From positions 399,607 through 463,606 of the forward strand of contig NZ_QOIM01000040.1 in the NCBI RefSeq assembly GCF_003323735.1: 64,000 nt of DNA, in the 5' to 3' direction. Made by a program: the position numbers and the translations under genes. Origin of the DNA: Streptomyces reniochalinae. GTDB taxonomy: Bacteria; Actinomycetota; Actinomycetes; Streptomycetales; Streptomycetaceae. Of this stretch, positions 42,692 to 50,627 are shown in pieces. The notes under the pieces are model-generated. The model was not told the origin of the DNA. It saw nothing but the letters and a program-made list of their open reading frames with translations, and did no database searches. Numbering within the stretch: the stretch's first letter is position 1; the number at the start of each line of letters is the position of its first letter.

Positions 42692-43551
42692 GCTGTTCGC
42701 TCCCATGCTTCGGTCAGGGCCTGGCGGAGCAGCGTCTGCGCTCCTTCGCGCCGCCACTCGGCGCTCGCGTGCACGTCCTTGGGCGGGTCGAGGGCCGCAC
42801 CCGCGAGCGCGGTCGCTCCCTCCAGCGCTTCGGCGTCGAGGGGCCGCCCCTCCAGCGCCGACTCCGCTTCCGGCACGCGAACGGGGAGGGGCCCGGCCCC
42901 GCAGAAGACGACCCGTACCCGGTGCATCGCGTTCTGCCTGCGCGCGAGGGCGACGGCGACACCCACCGCTGCGAAGTCGCCGCGGCGCTGGACATGCTCG
43001 GCGAAGGACCAGCCGTCACCGGGCGCCGGCGGGAAGACCACCTCGGTGAGGATCTCGTCGGGCCCGACGGCGGTCTGAAAGGTGCTGACGAAGAAGTCCT
43101 CGGCCGTGACCGTCCGATTTCCGCCCGGCCCCACTATCGTGAACCGGGCCTCCAACGCCAGGGATGCGGCTGGGAGTTCGGCCGCCGGATCATGGTGGAC
43201 GAGGCTGCCGCACACGGTGCCCCGGTTCCTGATCTGCGGGTGCCCGATGTGCGCGATGGCCCCCGCGAGGAGCGGCCACCCGGCGCGTACTTCGGGTGCC
43301 GCGGCGGCAGCGGCCTGCCTGACGGCCGCACCCACGTGCAGATGGCCCGCCTCGTCCACGTACAGCCCGCTCAGCTCCGGGACGCGGGTGATGTCGACGA
43401 GCAGCCCGGGCCGGGCCAGCCGCATGTTCAGCATGGGGATCAGGGATTGGCCACCGGCCAGCACCTTCGCCTCACGCTCCTGGTCGGCGAGCAGCCGCAC
43501 GGCCTCGGTGAGCGAGGCCGGGGCCTCGTAGTCGAAGGGACCCGGTTTCAC
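42688..43551 (-). CDS. coxM: FAD-binding subunit of molybdenum hydroxylase (CoxM-like)
   Basis: 287 residues, the flavoprotein subunit. PFDYEAPASLTEAVRLL opens the FAD domain, AGGQSLIPMLNMRLARP and GAAVRQAAAA with RNRGTVCGSLVHHDPAAE are FAD-contact blocks, and the C-terminal CO_deh_flav_C domain follows. The start is GTG at 43551 with AGGTGG upstream. It is the first gene of coxM-S-L-G, whose promoter region carries a symmetrical candidate MarR site at 43609. Between 43552 and 43608 nothing else stands out. Confidence 0.9.
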   Translation of the reverse strand: MKPGPFDYEAPASLTEAVRLLADQEREAKVLAGGQSLIPMLNMRLARPGLLVDITRVPELSGLYVDEAGHLHVGAAVRQAAAAAAPEVRAGWPLLAGAIAHIGHPQIRNRGTVCGSLVHHDPAAELPAASLALEARFTIVGPGGNRTVTAEDFFVSTFQTAVGPDEILTEVVFPPAPGDGWSFAEHVQRRGDFAAVGVAVALARRQNAMHRVRVVFCGAGPLPVRVPEAESALEGRPLDAEALEGATALAGAALDPPKDVHASAEWRREGAQTLLRQALTEAWERTA

Positions 43552-43608
43552 ACAACCACCTGTCCTCTCGTCCGAGCGCGCTGGGCCGGACGGGTTACCT
43601 AAGGGCTT

Positions 43609-43624
43609 AATAAGGCTCCTTATT
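43609..43624. promoter_or_regulatory. 7-2-7 inverted repeat, candidate MarR operator of cox operon
   Basis: AATAAGG-CT-CCTTATT, perfect arms, 58 bp before the coxM start; a related half CTAAGGGCTTAA adjoins it at about 43599. The AT-rich symmetry and spacing suit MarR-family regulators, and a marR gene lies about 330 bp away on the same strand. Confidence 0.55.
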
Positions 43625-43951
43625 CAGGGAACGCGGGCTCGTCGCCGATTGTCAACCCCCGGGACATGCCCCCCATGCGCGACCGTGTGTGGCGCACGGC
43701 CGGCACTCGCCACACGTGCAGTGCGGAAGCGATGGCCGGCAGCCGTGTTCACAGGAGCGACGCGACCGTCTGCGGCGGGCCGGCGCCCGGACACGGAGCT
43801 GCCTCGGCTGTCTTCACCCGCCGTCGCCCCCGGGAGGCCGCAGCCCCCGGAGACTCTCGACGGCAGCCGGGGCGTGTCGCCGCCCGCCGGGGGAGTCGAC
43901 GAAGTGCCGCCGGCCCGCGGCGCGGCGTGGATCCACCAGGGACGGAGCGGG
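43625..43951. other. Intergenic region without a recognisable gene
   Basis: 327 bp between the cox operon promoter and the MarR gene stop. G/C-rich in all frames, with no Shine-Dalgarno-linked start and no protein family I recognise on either strand. It may hold the MarR transcript end. Confidence 0.5.
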
Positions 43952-44371
43952 CTACAGGCGTTCCAACATGTCCCGGAGCTGGGCCAGTTCAGCGTCACTC
44001 AACGCCGAGAACTCCTCCTTGAGCGCGCGTGTGACCACTCCTTCACAACGCTCCACCAGGTCGTGTCCGCGCGCTGTGAGGCGGTGGCGGTGCACCCGCC
44101 CCGGGCCCGATGTCCGCTCCACGAGGCCGCTGTCGACGAGGCGGCGGACGAGTGCGCCGAGCGACTGGTCCGTCTGCGCCGTACTTACGGCGAGCTCGTG
44201 GGCTGAGGAGTCAGGGTGCTCCACGACAGCCAGCAGGACGACGTACTGCGACATGGACACCCCCAGCGCGGCCAAGGCGGCATCAATCGCCTGGTGTTTC
44301 CGCTGGTGAACCTGGCGCAGCAGGATGCCCGCCCGCCAGGCGTCACTCTCGCCGACACCGCTTTCGCTCAT
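43952..44371 (-). CDS. MarR-family transcriptional regulator
   Basis: 139 residues, standard MarR winged helix. LGVSMSQYVVLLAVVEHPDSSAHELA leads into the recognition helix TAQTDQSLGALVRRLVDSGLVE, quoted as QTDQSLGALVRRLVDSGLV, then the wing RTSGPGRVHRHRLTARGHDL and a C-terminal dimer helix. ATG at 44371 has only a weak GGTAGG upstream. It lies just behind the cox promoter on the same strand, so control of coxMSLG, with an aromatic acid or aldehyde as inducer, is a fair guess. Confidence 0.88.
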   Translation of the reverse strand: MSESGVGESDAWRAGILLRQVHQRKHQAIDAALAALGVSMSQYVVLLAVVEHPDSSAHELAVSTAQTDQSLGALVRRLVDSGLVERTSGPGRVHRHRLTARGHDLVERCEGVVTRALKEEFSALSDAELAQLRDMLERL

Positions 44372-44616
44372 GCCGTGAGCCTACCGTCGACCTGTGGGGC
44401 GCCCACCAGCTCGTGACCCACGAGCAGGGCCTCGCCCAGCGGCATGCCTTGCTGCGCCGGGTGGGTGCACGGCGGCGCGGGCCGTGTCGGGAAGGGGTGG
44501 GAAACAGCTCAGTATCAGGCTGCCAACTCACCGGGGAAACATCGATCTGACCAGCTGGGTGCTCATTATTGTTTCGTCTGTCACGATTTTCACTCAGACC
44601 TCGGCAAGGAGCACGT

Positions 44617-46137
44617 ATGCCCGACCGACGGAGTCAGCCCGAAGACCCCGGGGACCGAGGATTCGGCGATGAGCCGAAGCTGTCACCGGAGGAGCAGAAA
44701 CTCTCGGGCATTCCCGCCGAGACGGCGAGCTCCTCGACACGGAACATTTACTATGTGGCCTTCGTGGCGGCGCTGGGCGGGCTGCTGTACGGCTATGACA
44801 CCGGAGTCATCTCCGGCACCCTGGACCAGATCGCCCAGGACTTCGGGATCACGAAATCCTACGAGCTGTTCGGTGCCACCATCCCTAGAAACACCGTCGA
44901 ACAGATGATCACCTCCTCGATCCTGCTCGGCGCCGTGATCGGCGCGCTCGTGGCGGGACCGTTCACGATCCGGTTCGGGCGGCGGGGCACCATCATCACG
45001 GTTGCTGCGATTTTCGGCGTCGGGGTGATTCTGGCCGGTCTGTCTCCCGAACCCCTCACGCTGATCGGCAGCCGACTGCTCCTGGGGTTGGCGGTGGGCG
45101 GCAGTACCCAGACCATCCCGACCTACATCGCCGAGTTGTCCCCGCCGGACCGTCGAGGCGGTTTCGTGACGTTCTTCAACGTCGCGATCGGCATTGGCAT
45201 TCTGAGCGCGGCGCTGGTGAATGTCATCTTCCGTGACGTCGCCTGGCATTGGAAAATCATGGTCGCGGTGGTCCCCGCGGTGTTCCTGATTATCGGGATC
45301 CTCCTGCTGCCGGAAAGCCCACGTTGGCTGGTGCACCGCAACTACATCAATCCCGCGCGAAGGGTGCTGCGGTGGGTCCGCCCCAGCGGACAGGTGGCTG
45401 ACCGCGAGGTGCGGGACATCCAGGACGTCATGCGCCGGGAGAACGAGGCCGAGGAAGGGCCGTGGCGGGCCCTCGGCGAGAAGTGGCTGCGTCCGGCGCT
45501 GATCGCGGGAATCGCGGTGGCGATCTTCACTCAGATCACAGGACTTGAGATGATGATCTACTACACGCCGGTCATCCTGACCGACGTGGGATTCCCCTCG
45601 ACTTTCTCGCTACAGGCCAATGTCTATGTCGGCGTCGTCTACGTCGTGATGACCCTGGTCGGCAAGCTGCTGGTTGACCGCATCGGCCGCCGGCGCCTGA
45701 TGCTGACCATGCTGCCCGGCTCGGCGGTGTCGATCGCGCTGTTCGGTCTGCTCTTCATCGTCTCTGACGATCAGCCCAACCGGTGGCTCGCACTGGCCAT
45801 GCTGCTGGCGTTCATGTTCTTCCAGACCGGGGGCATCCAGGTCGTCGGCTGGCTGATCGGGTCGGAGGTGTATCCGCTCAGGATCCGCCCCGCGGCCACC
45901 GGCCTGCACGCAGCGGCACTGTGGGGATCGAACCTGCTCGTCACCTCCACCGCACTCACCCTCGTCAGCACGCTCACCCTGGGCGGGGCGATGCTGGTGT
46001 ACGCCATGTTGAACGTCACCGCCTGGATCGTCGTCTTCTTCCGCGTGCCAGAGACCAAGGGGCATTCGCTGGAGGCCATCGAACAGAGCCTGAAGCGCGG
46101 CACCTTCTTGCCGAAACCGGCCAGGAAGGGGTCCTGA
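44617..46137 (+). CDS. Sugar-porter MFS transporter
   Basis: 506 residues, 12 predicted membrane helices in the sugar porter branch of the major facilitator superfamily (proton-linked sugar or polyol uptake). Signatures are GGLLYGYDTGVISGTLDQI, FGRRGTII, GLAVGGSTQTIPTYIAELSPPDRRG, LPESPRWLV, DRIGRRRL and VPETKGHSLEAIE. The hydrophilic N-terminal 40 residues are longer than usual. ATG at 44617 has AAGGAG 6 bases upstream. The 245 bp before it show no second gene; an inducer-linked promoter may lie there. A perfect hairpin terminator ends the unit. Confidence 0.9.
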   Translation: MPDRRSQPEDPGDRGFGDEPKLSPEEQKLSGIPAETASSSTRNIYYVAFVAALGGLLYGYDTGVISGTLDQIAQDFGITKSYELFGATIPRNTVEQMITSSILLGAVIGALVAGPFTIRFGRRGTIITVAAIFGVGVILAGLSPEPLTLIGSRLLLGLAVGGSTQTIPTYIAELSPPDRRGGFVTFFNVAIGIGILSAALVNVIFRDVAWHWKIMVAVVPAVFLIIGILLLPESPRWLVHRNYINPARRVLRWVRPSGQVADREVRDIQDVMRRENEAEEGPWRALGEKWLRPALIAGIAVAIFTQITGLEMMIYYTPVILTDVGFPSTFSLQANVYVGVVYVVMTLVGKLLVDRIGRRRLMLTMLPGSAVSIALFGLLFIVSDDQPNRWLALAMLLAFMFFQTGGIQVVGWLIGSEVYPLRIRPAATGLHAAALWGSNLLVTSTALTLVSTLTLGGAMLVYAMLNVTAWIVVFFRVPETKGHSLEAIEQSLKRGTFLPKPARKGS

Positions 46138-46140
46138 GAC

Positions 46141-46171
46141 CGACGGGGCCTACCACCGGCAGGCCCCGTCG
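46141..46171 (+). terminator. Hairpin terminator after MFS gene
   Basis: CGACGGGGCCT (46141-46151) pairs perfectly with AGGCCCCGTCG (46161-46171) around a 9-base loop, 4 bp after the stop. Confidence 0.8.
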
Positions 46172-46330
46172 CTGGACAGTCCGCGTCAGTACGTTCACGG
46201 CAGACATCCCTCGCGCAGTTGAGCCGAGGAAGACTCCACGTCCCATGCTGAGGGGGCGGCGTCGGACGGTCTGCCGGCGTTGGGCTCAGGCAGGCACAGA
46301 CAGGTCGTACTTGCGGGCCGACATGAAGGC

Positions 46331-46360
46331 GGGGCCCGCCCGGGGAGGAGGGCGGGCCCC
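46331..46360 (-). terminator. Hairpin terminator of small secreted peptide gene
   Basis: GGGGCCCGCCC (46331-46341) pairs with GGGCGGGCCCC (46350-46360) around 8 bases, about 20 bp downstream of the peptide gene stop on the reverse strand. Confidence 0.7.
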
Positions 46361-46381
46361 GGCGCGCGGGCGGCTACCGGA

Positions 46382-46621
46382 TCAGTAGAGCGCCCAGAGC
46401 GTGATGTTGCCGTTGACGTCGGTGCACGTGGCGTCCTGGTAGTGCTCCTTCGCCTTGGGGATCTCCGACTCGCACTCGGCCATGTTGGAGTACACCGCGG
46501 GTCCGCTGGCGATGTCGTGCCAGCTCGCTGCGGAGGCGGAGCCGGCCGACAGCGGAACCGCGACCGCGGCGGCGACGACAGCGAGACCGTAGGTCACCGG
46601 CCTACGCCATGACTTCTTCAT
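46382..46621 (-). CDS. Small secreted two-cysteine peptide
   Basis: 79 residues. ATG at 46621 with GAGGAGA about 7 bases upstream; a Sec signal KKSWRRPVTYGLAVVAAAVAVP and AGSASA-A cleavage leave a mature peptide of about 47 residues (ASWHDIASGPAVYSNMAECE; ending NGNITLWALY). It contains two cysteines 20 residues apart, which can form one disulphide. Similar small exported proteins are frequent in Streptomyces and are of unknown role. Its own strong terminator and Shine-Dalgarno indicate good expression. Confidence 0.72.
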   Translation of the reverse strand: MKKSWRRPVTYGLAVVAAAVAVPLSAGSASAASWHDIASGPAVYSNMAECESEIPKAKEHYQDATCTDVNGNITLWALY

Positions 46622-46717
46622 GCATTTCTCCTCACGTGCGGTGCCGGGCCGGGTGGAAGCCGGACCGGCGGTTCTCACGCCTTTCCCGAGGTTCGATGAT
46701 CAACCCGCGGCGGAAGT

Positions 46718-46942
46718 TCACGGCTCCGGGGAGAAAATGCACGGAGACTTCCGACGGCCCTGGTCGAGCCGGCGCACTCGCTGGTCGCGGTCGACGACGA
46801 CCGCGCTGCGCGTGACGTGTCCGGGCAGTGTCGAGCGGCTGGACGGGTCGCCTGTGCCGTCGAGGACGCCCGGCAGCCCGGCCAGGGCCTCCCGCTCGTG
46901 CGGTGCCGGCCGAGATACGACGGTGGCGATGACGTGCCACCC
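46718..46942 (-). pseudogene. NUDIX hydrolase N-terminal fragment
   Basis: The reverse strand reads WHVIATVVSRPAPHERE and then SRSTLPGHVTRSAVVVDRD, the lead-in of Streptomyces NUDIX hydrolases (xxSRxxFxGHVTAGAVVVDxDxRVL). The homology stops at QRVRRL, before the NUDIX box GX5EX7REUXEEXGU could form, and a stop follows 20 codons on. No start codon is evident. It is a broken piece left between the peptide gene and the ABC exporter. Confidence 0.5.
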
Positions 46943-46994
46943 ATCCGCCCCCGCGTCCGCGCGACCCTGCGCCTGGGCCGCTTCCCGGGGCGGC

Positions 46995-49031
46995 TCACGC
47001 GTGTGTCCCGCGCGTCTCGCCGTCCGGCTCGGACGCGGGCTGCTCGGACGCGGCCTGCTCGGACGTGGCCTGCTCGGACGTGGCCTGCTCGGACGTGGCC
47101 TGCTCGGATGTGACCTGGTAGGACAGCAGCTCCCTGAACAGGCCCTGCTGCTGGGCGAGCTCTCGGTAGGTGCCCTCCTGCGCGATCCGGCCCTCGTCGA
47201 GCACCACGACGCGGTCGGCGACGGCCACGTTGGTGATGCGGTGGGTGACCAAGAGCACTGCCCGGTCGCGGGCCAGGTCCCGCAGCCGCTGGAAGATCCG
47301 GTACTCGGCGCGGGGGTCGAGGTTCGCGGTCGGCTCGTCGAGGACCAGCAGTCCTGCCGGGCGGTGGAACGCACGGGCCAGCGCGATGCGTTGCCACTGG
47401 CCTCCGCTCAGTTCCTCTCCGTTGAGCCACTCGCGGGCGAGGAGGGTGTCCAGGCCGCTGCCGAGCTTGTCGACGACCTCGTCGGCGCCGGCGGCCTCGC
47501 ACGCCTCGTGCACCGCCGCGTCGCCGCGCGGTGAGGGCTGGCCGAGGGTGATGTTCTCGCGCGCCGTGAGCGGCCACTGCGCGTAGTCCTGCGGCACCAG
47601 GGCCACCCGCTGCCACAGCGCCCGCGGGTCGGCGTCGCCGGTCGGCACGCCGTCCCACAGCACTTCGCCGTCGGTGGGCAGGTACAGGCCGCAGGCGAGG
47701 TTGGAGAGCGTGGACTTGCCCGAGCCGTTGAAGCCGACCAGCGCGGTGACCTCGCCCCGGCGCAGGGTGAGCGAGACATCGGACAGCGCGTCGCTGCCCT
47801 TGCCCGCATAGCGGTGGGAGACACCCTTGATCTGGATCGTCTCCGGAGGCTCGGGCCGGTGCTCGCCCCGGCGCATGCGGAATCCGCCGGCCTTCGTCAA
47901 AAAGTTGCTCCAGTCGTCCATGTACAGCCCCGTACGCACCGCGCGGGCCCCGACGCTCACCAGGCCGCGGACCGACTGCCCCACCGTTTGCAGGGCGAAG
48001 ACGGCCGTTCCGGCGTGCCCGACGCCGATGCGGCCGGTGGCCAGCAGCACCACGACCGCCGCCCACACGAGGCCCGACCCGAGACCTCCGCACACGGCAC
48101 CGAGCACGGACATGCGGGCGCCCTTGTCGGCCGCGGCGCGGTCCTCGCGGTTGATCCGGGCGACGGTCTGCCGGTAGCGGCCCGTGAGGAAGCCGGCCAT
48201 GGTGCCGGCGCGGATCTGGTCGGCGGCGTGCTTGGTGTAGATGTGCCAGCGCAGCACGCCCAGCATCCGGTGGTCACCGTTGCTGCGGAGGTTGGCCAGA
48301 TACCGCACCCGGGCGGCGCTGACCTGGGCGATGGCCTGCGGAAGGCTGGCTGCCACCAGGAGTGGGAGCAGGACCCAGTGCACCCCGGTCACGACCACGG
48401 CCCCGGCGACGAACGAGGCGGACGAGGCGATCAGGTCCTGCCCCTCGTTGACCAGGTCTCCGGTGACCTGGGCGCCGCGGTCGGCCGCTTCGCGGTCACG
48501 GTTGAAGTCGGGATCGTCGTAGGCGCGCAGTTCCGCCTCGGCGCAGCCGGTCAGCAGCATCTGCTCGGCCTCGCGGGTCATGAGCGGGCCGAGCCGGGAG
48601 GAGAGCCAGCCCACGGTGATCCCCAGCAGGGCACGTACGCCGGCCGCGCCGGCGAGCAGCGCCACCGAGGGCCACGCCTCCACCAGCCGCTGGTAGACGT
48701 CCCCGCTTCTCAGCAGCGCGGTAAGGGTGCCGCTGATCGCGACCAGGCCCAGGGCCTGCATCACGCCGGAGGCCGTCTGGCACAGCAGGAGGCCGACGGT
48801 GGCACGCCGGTCGACCCGCCAGGCCAGCGACAGAGAGCGGCGCACCAGCTGGGGCAGACGCCGGGCCATGTCGCGCATGCGGATCGAGCGGCCGGCCGCT
48901 TCGCGGCTGCCGGTGACATCGACGAACCGCATCTGCGATGCGGCAGGAGGCGTGTCGGACGTGGGCGGGGCGGTGCGCGGGCCCGGGACTGCGGGGGCGG
49001 ATCCATCGGTGGACTCACTCACGCCGCCCAC
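46995..49031 (-). CDS. ABC exporter (fused membrane and ATPase domains) with repeat tail
   Basis: 678 residues. An N-terminal six-helix export domain (about residues 70-370) is fused to an ATPase: Walker A VGFNGSGKSTL (near residue 441), LVPQDYAQWPLTARENI, signature LNGEELSGGQWQRIALARA, Walker B LLVLDEPTANLD, switch VTHRI. It resembles exporters found beside peptide and natural-product genes. The last about 30 residues are TSEQA repeats coded by 15-bp tandem DNA repeats. GTG at 49031 or GTG at 49022 are both possible starts; neither has a strong Shine-Dalgarno. The cargo is unknown; the secreted peptide gene downstream has its own Sec signal, so it need not be the substrate. Confidence 0.83.
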   Translation of the reverse strand: MGGVSESTDGSAPAVPGPRTAPPTSDTPPAASQMRFVDVTGSREAAGRSIRMRDMARRLPQLVRRSLSLAWRVDRRATVGLLLCQTASGVMQALGLVAISGTLTALLRSGDVYQRLVEAWPSVALLAGAAGVRALLGITVGWLSSRLGPLMTREAEQMLLTGCAEAELRAYDDPDFNRDREAADRGAQVTGDLVNEGQDLIASSASFVAGAVVVTGVHWVLLPLLVAASLPQAIAQVSAARVRYLANLRSNGDHRMLGVLRWHIYTKHAADQIRAGTMAGFLTGRYRQTVARINREDRAAADKGARMSVLGAVCGGLGSGLVWAAVVVLLATGRIGVGHAGTAVFALQTVGQSVRGLVSVGARAVRTGLYMDDWSNFLTKAGGFRMRRGEHRPEPPETIQIKGVSHRYAGKGSDALSDVSLTLRRGEVTALVGFNGSGKSTLSNLACGLYLPTDGEVLWDGVPTGDADPRALWQRVALVPQDYAQWPLTARENITLGQPSPRGDAAVHEACEAAGADEVVDKLGSGLDTLLAREWLNGEELSGGQWQRIALARAFHRPAGLLVLDEPTANLDPRAEYRIFQRLRDLARDRAVLLVTHRITNVAVADRVVVLDEGRIAQEGTYRELAQQQGLFRELLSYQVTSEQATSEQATSEQATSEQAASEQPASEPDGETRGTHA
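47025..47114 (-). repeat. Six tandem 15-bp repeats coding the exporter tail
   Basis: Five copies of CTGCTCGGACGTGGC with few changes at 47040-47114, plus a degenerate copy at 47025-47039. On the reverse strand they encode the pentapeptide TSEQA. Unit length is a multiple of three, so copy number can change without breaking the frame. Confidence 0.85.
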
Positions 49032-49665
49032 CCCGTATCCGGACGTGCCGGGCCGGCGCCGCCGCCGTCAACGCCGTGCACGGTGGGGGAGAGGCGCTGT
49101 TCGATTCCAGGGGGCTGGTGGGCGGGGGCAGGGACAGGACTCACGGTGTCCTCCGTCTGGGCGGCTAGGTGGCACTGGTGCTCTAAAAACGCGCCGAATC
49201 CGGTCTCGTCACGGCCTGTTCGCGGGCACTTCGTGAACGTGAGTTCCCATGGCGGGGGCCGGCCGCGAGGACTGGGGGTGGGCGGGCATCAAACTCGTTC
49301 GATCGGCTCGGGGCGCTCCTTCGGGGGATTGCGCCCTTCATGTCGAAGGTGACCGGGTGGCCGATCAGCGGCCCCGGCTGCCTTGCGAGATGGTCGACGC
49401 GCTTTCGGGATGGTCGACGCCCTGACGAAGGCCGTGGCCCGCCGCACAGGGCATGCCCCTCACGGACTTCCGCCCGGCGCTCCTGGTGAACACGGCCCCG
49501 GCCGTCATGCAGGGGGAGCGACGGGTCCGCCGCGCGTCAAGTTCTGCTCCCATCCGCCTCGGGCGGCGGCGAACTGCCGGCCCGTCGCCGGCACAGACCT
49601 GCTCTTTTCCTGGCACCCCTGTGGCGACCAGGGCGGTCGCGTACGGCCGCTCTATTGTTGGTCTC
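49032..49665. other. 634-bp region with no recognisable gene
   Basis: No frame on either strand has a supported start plus a family I know. It contains a direct repeat of GATGGTCGACGC (about 49389 and 49409, 20 bp apart), which may be chance or a paired binding site. The left part must hold the exporter promoter. Just before 49666 a TATTGT hexamer (49653-49658) could serve as the -10 box of a leaderless transcript for the methyltransferase. Confidence 0.5.
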
Positions 49666-50271
49666 ATGAGCCGTTGGAGTGAGCTGACCGGGGAGACGTC
49701 CGGAAGTGACTACGCCGCGCGGTTCGCGGCGCTGGCCTGTAGTGGGAAGGACGTGCACGGCGAGGCGCGGCTCTGCGCGGCCCTGGTGCCTGCCGGGGCG
49801 CGGGTGCTGGACGCCGGGTGTGGTACCGGCCGGGTCATGATCCGGCTGGCGGAGCTCGGCTACGACTGTGTCGGCGTGGATCGCGACGCGTCCATGCTGG
49901 CCGTGGCGAGGGAACAGGCGCCGGATCTGCCGTGGTTCCAGCTCGACTTGGCCGAGTTCGAGCCGGACCGGCTCGGCATCGCAGCGGACTTCGACCTCGT
50001 GGTCGCCGCAGGGAACATCTTCCCGCTGCTCGCCGCCGGCACCGAGGCCACGGTGGTCGGACGGTTGGCCGCCGCCCTGCGGCCGGGCGGTTACATCGTC
50101 GCCGGCTTCGGCTTGGACGCGGCCCACCTGCCTGTGCCGCCCAGCATCACGCTGCCCGAGTACGACGCTTACTGTGCCGCAGCCGGCCTCGCCCTCGTCG
50201 ACCGCTTCTCGACCTGGGATGCCGACCCGTACGAGGGCGGCGGCTATGCCGTCAGCGTCCACCGCCGGTGA
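49666..50271 (+). CDS. Class I SAM-dependent methyltransferase
   Basis: 201 residues. Motif I VLDAGCGTGRVMIRLAELG (near residue 47), acidic CVGVDRDASML, motif II FDLVVAAGNIFPLLA and motif III LRPGGYIVAGFGL give a complete SAM-binding Rossmann fold. No substrate domain is distinctive. The ATG at 49666 has no Shine-Dalgarno, but a TATTGT hexamer ends 7 bases before it, so the mRNA may be leaderless, a common actinobacterial mode. Not clearly linked to its neighbours. Confidence 0.85.
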   Translation: MSRWSELTGETSGSDYAARFAALACSGKDVHGEARLCAALVPAGARVLDAGCGTGRVMIRLAELGYDCVGVDRDASMLAVAREQAPDLPWFQLDLAEFEPDRLGIAADFDLVVAAGNIFPLLAAGTEATVVGRLAAALRPGGYIVAGFGLDAAHLPVPPSITLPEYDAYCAAAGLALVDRFSTWDADPYEGGGYAVSVHRR

Positions 50272-50502
50272 GGCAGCCCGTCTTGGTGGTCGGTTCGGCT
50301 CCGCCGCTCGGCCGGCTCGACGGCCGGGCGGTCCCGCACGCCGAGGCCGGCCCACGCGTACTGTGCGTGTGGCTCAGGAGACGCGTGAGCGCAGCCGGCG
50401 CGGTGGGCTGCACGGCGCCACCGGCTGCGTTGTCCGCGAGCCGGGCACGCCCGTAGACGTTCCGTCTCTGAACGAGGCGTCCCCCGTGTGAGCCACACCC
50501 AG

Positions 50503-50550
50503 GTGTCCACCGTGGGGTGACGATTCCGGGGGGACGGATTCGTAGCGTTC
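50503..50550 (+). promoter_or_regulatory. Two-component-system promoter module, copy 1 (before hydrolase)
   Basis: GTGTCCACCGTGGGGTGACG at 50503-50522, then 18 bases, then CGTAGCGTTC at 50541-50550 with TAGCGT as a possible -10. An almost identical module with the same spacing lies at 51646-51693. An upstream block (GTCCCCCGTGTGAGCCACAC at about 50480) is also shared. The first element is a near-palindrome (TCCACC...GGTGA), as expected for a dimeric response regulator. Confidence 0.65.
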
Positions 50551-50627
50551 GGGGGACCGCGGCGTTCCGGTCGCGGACAGGTGCGTGGCCTCGGGCCCCG
50601 CCTGCGTTGTGTTACGGGAGCGATCTT

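Noticed and set aside
46382..49031. Lanthipeptide or other RiPP cluster formed by the small peptide and the ABC exporter
   Set aside because: The peptide has a normal Sec signal, no leader with a modification motif, and no modifying enzyme gene is nearby.
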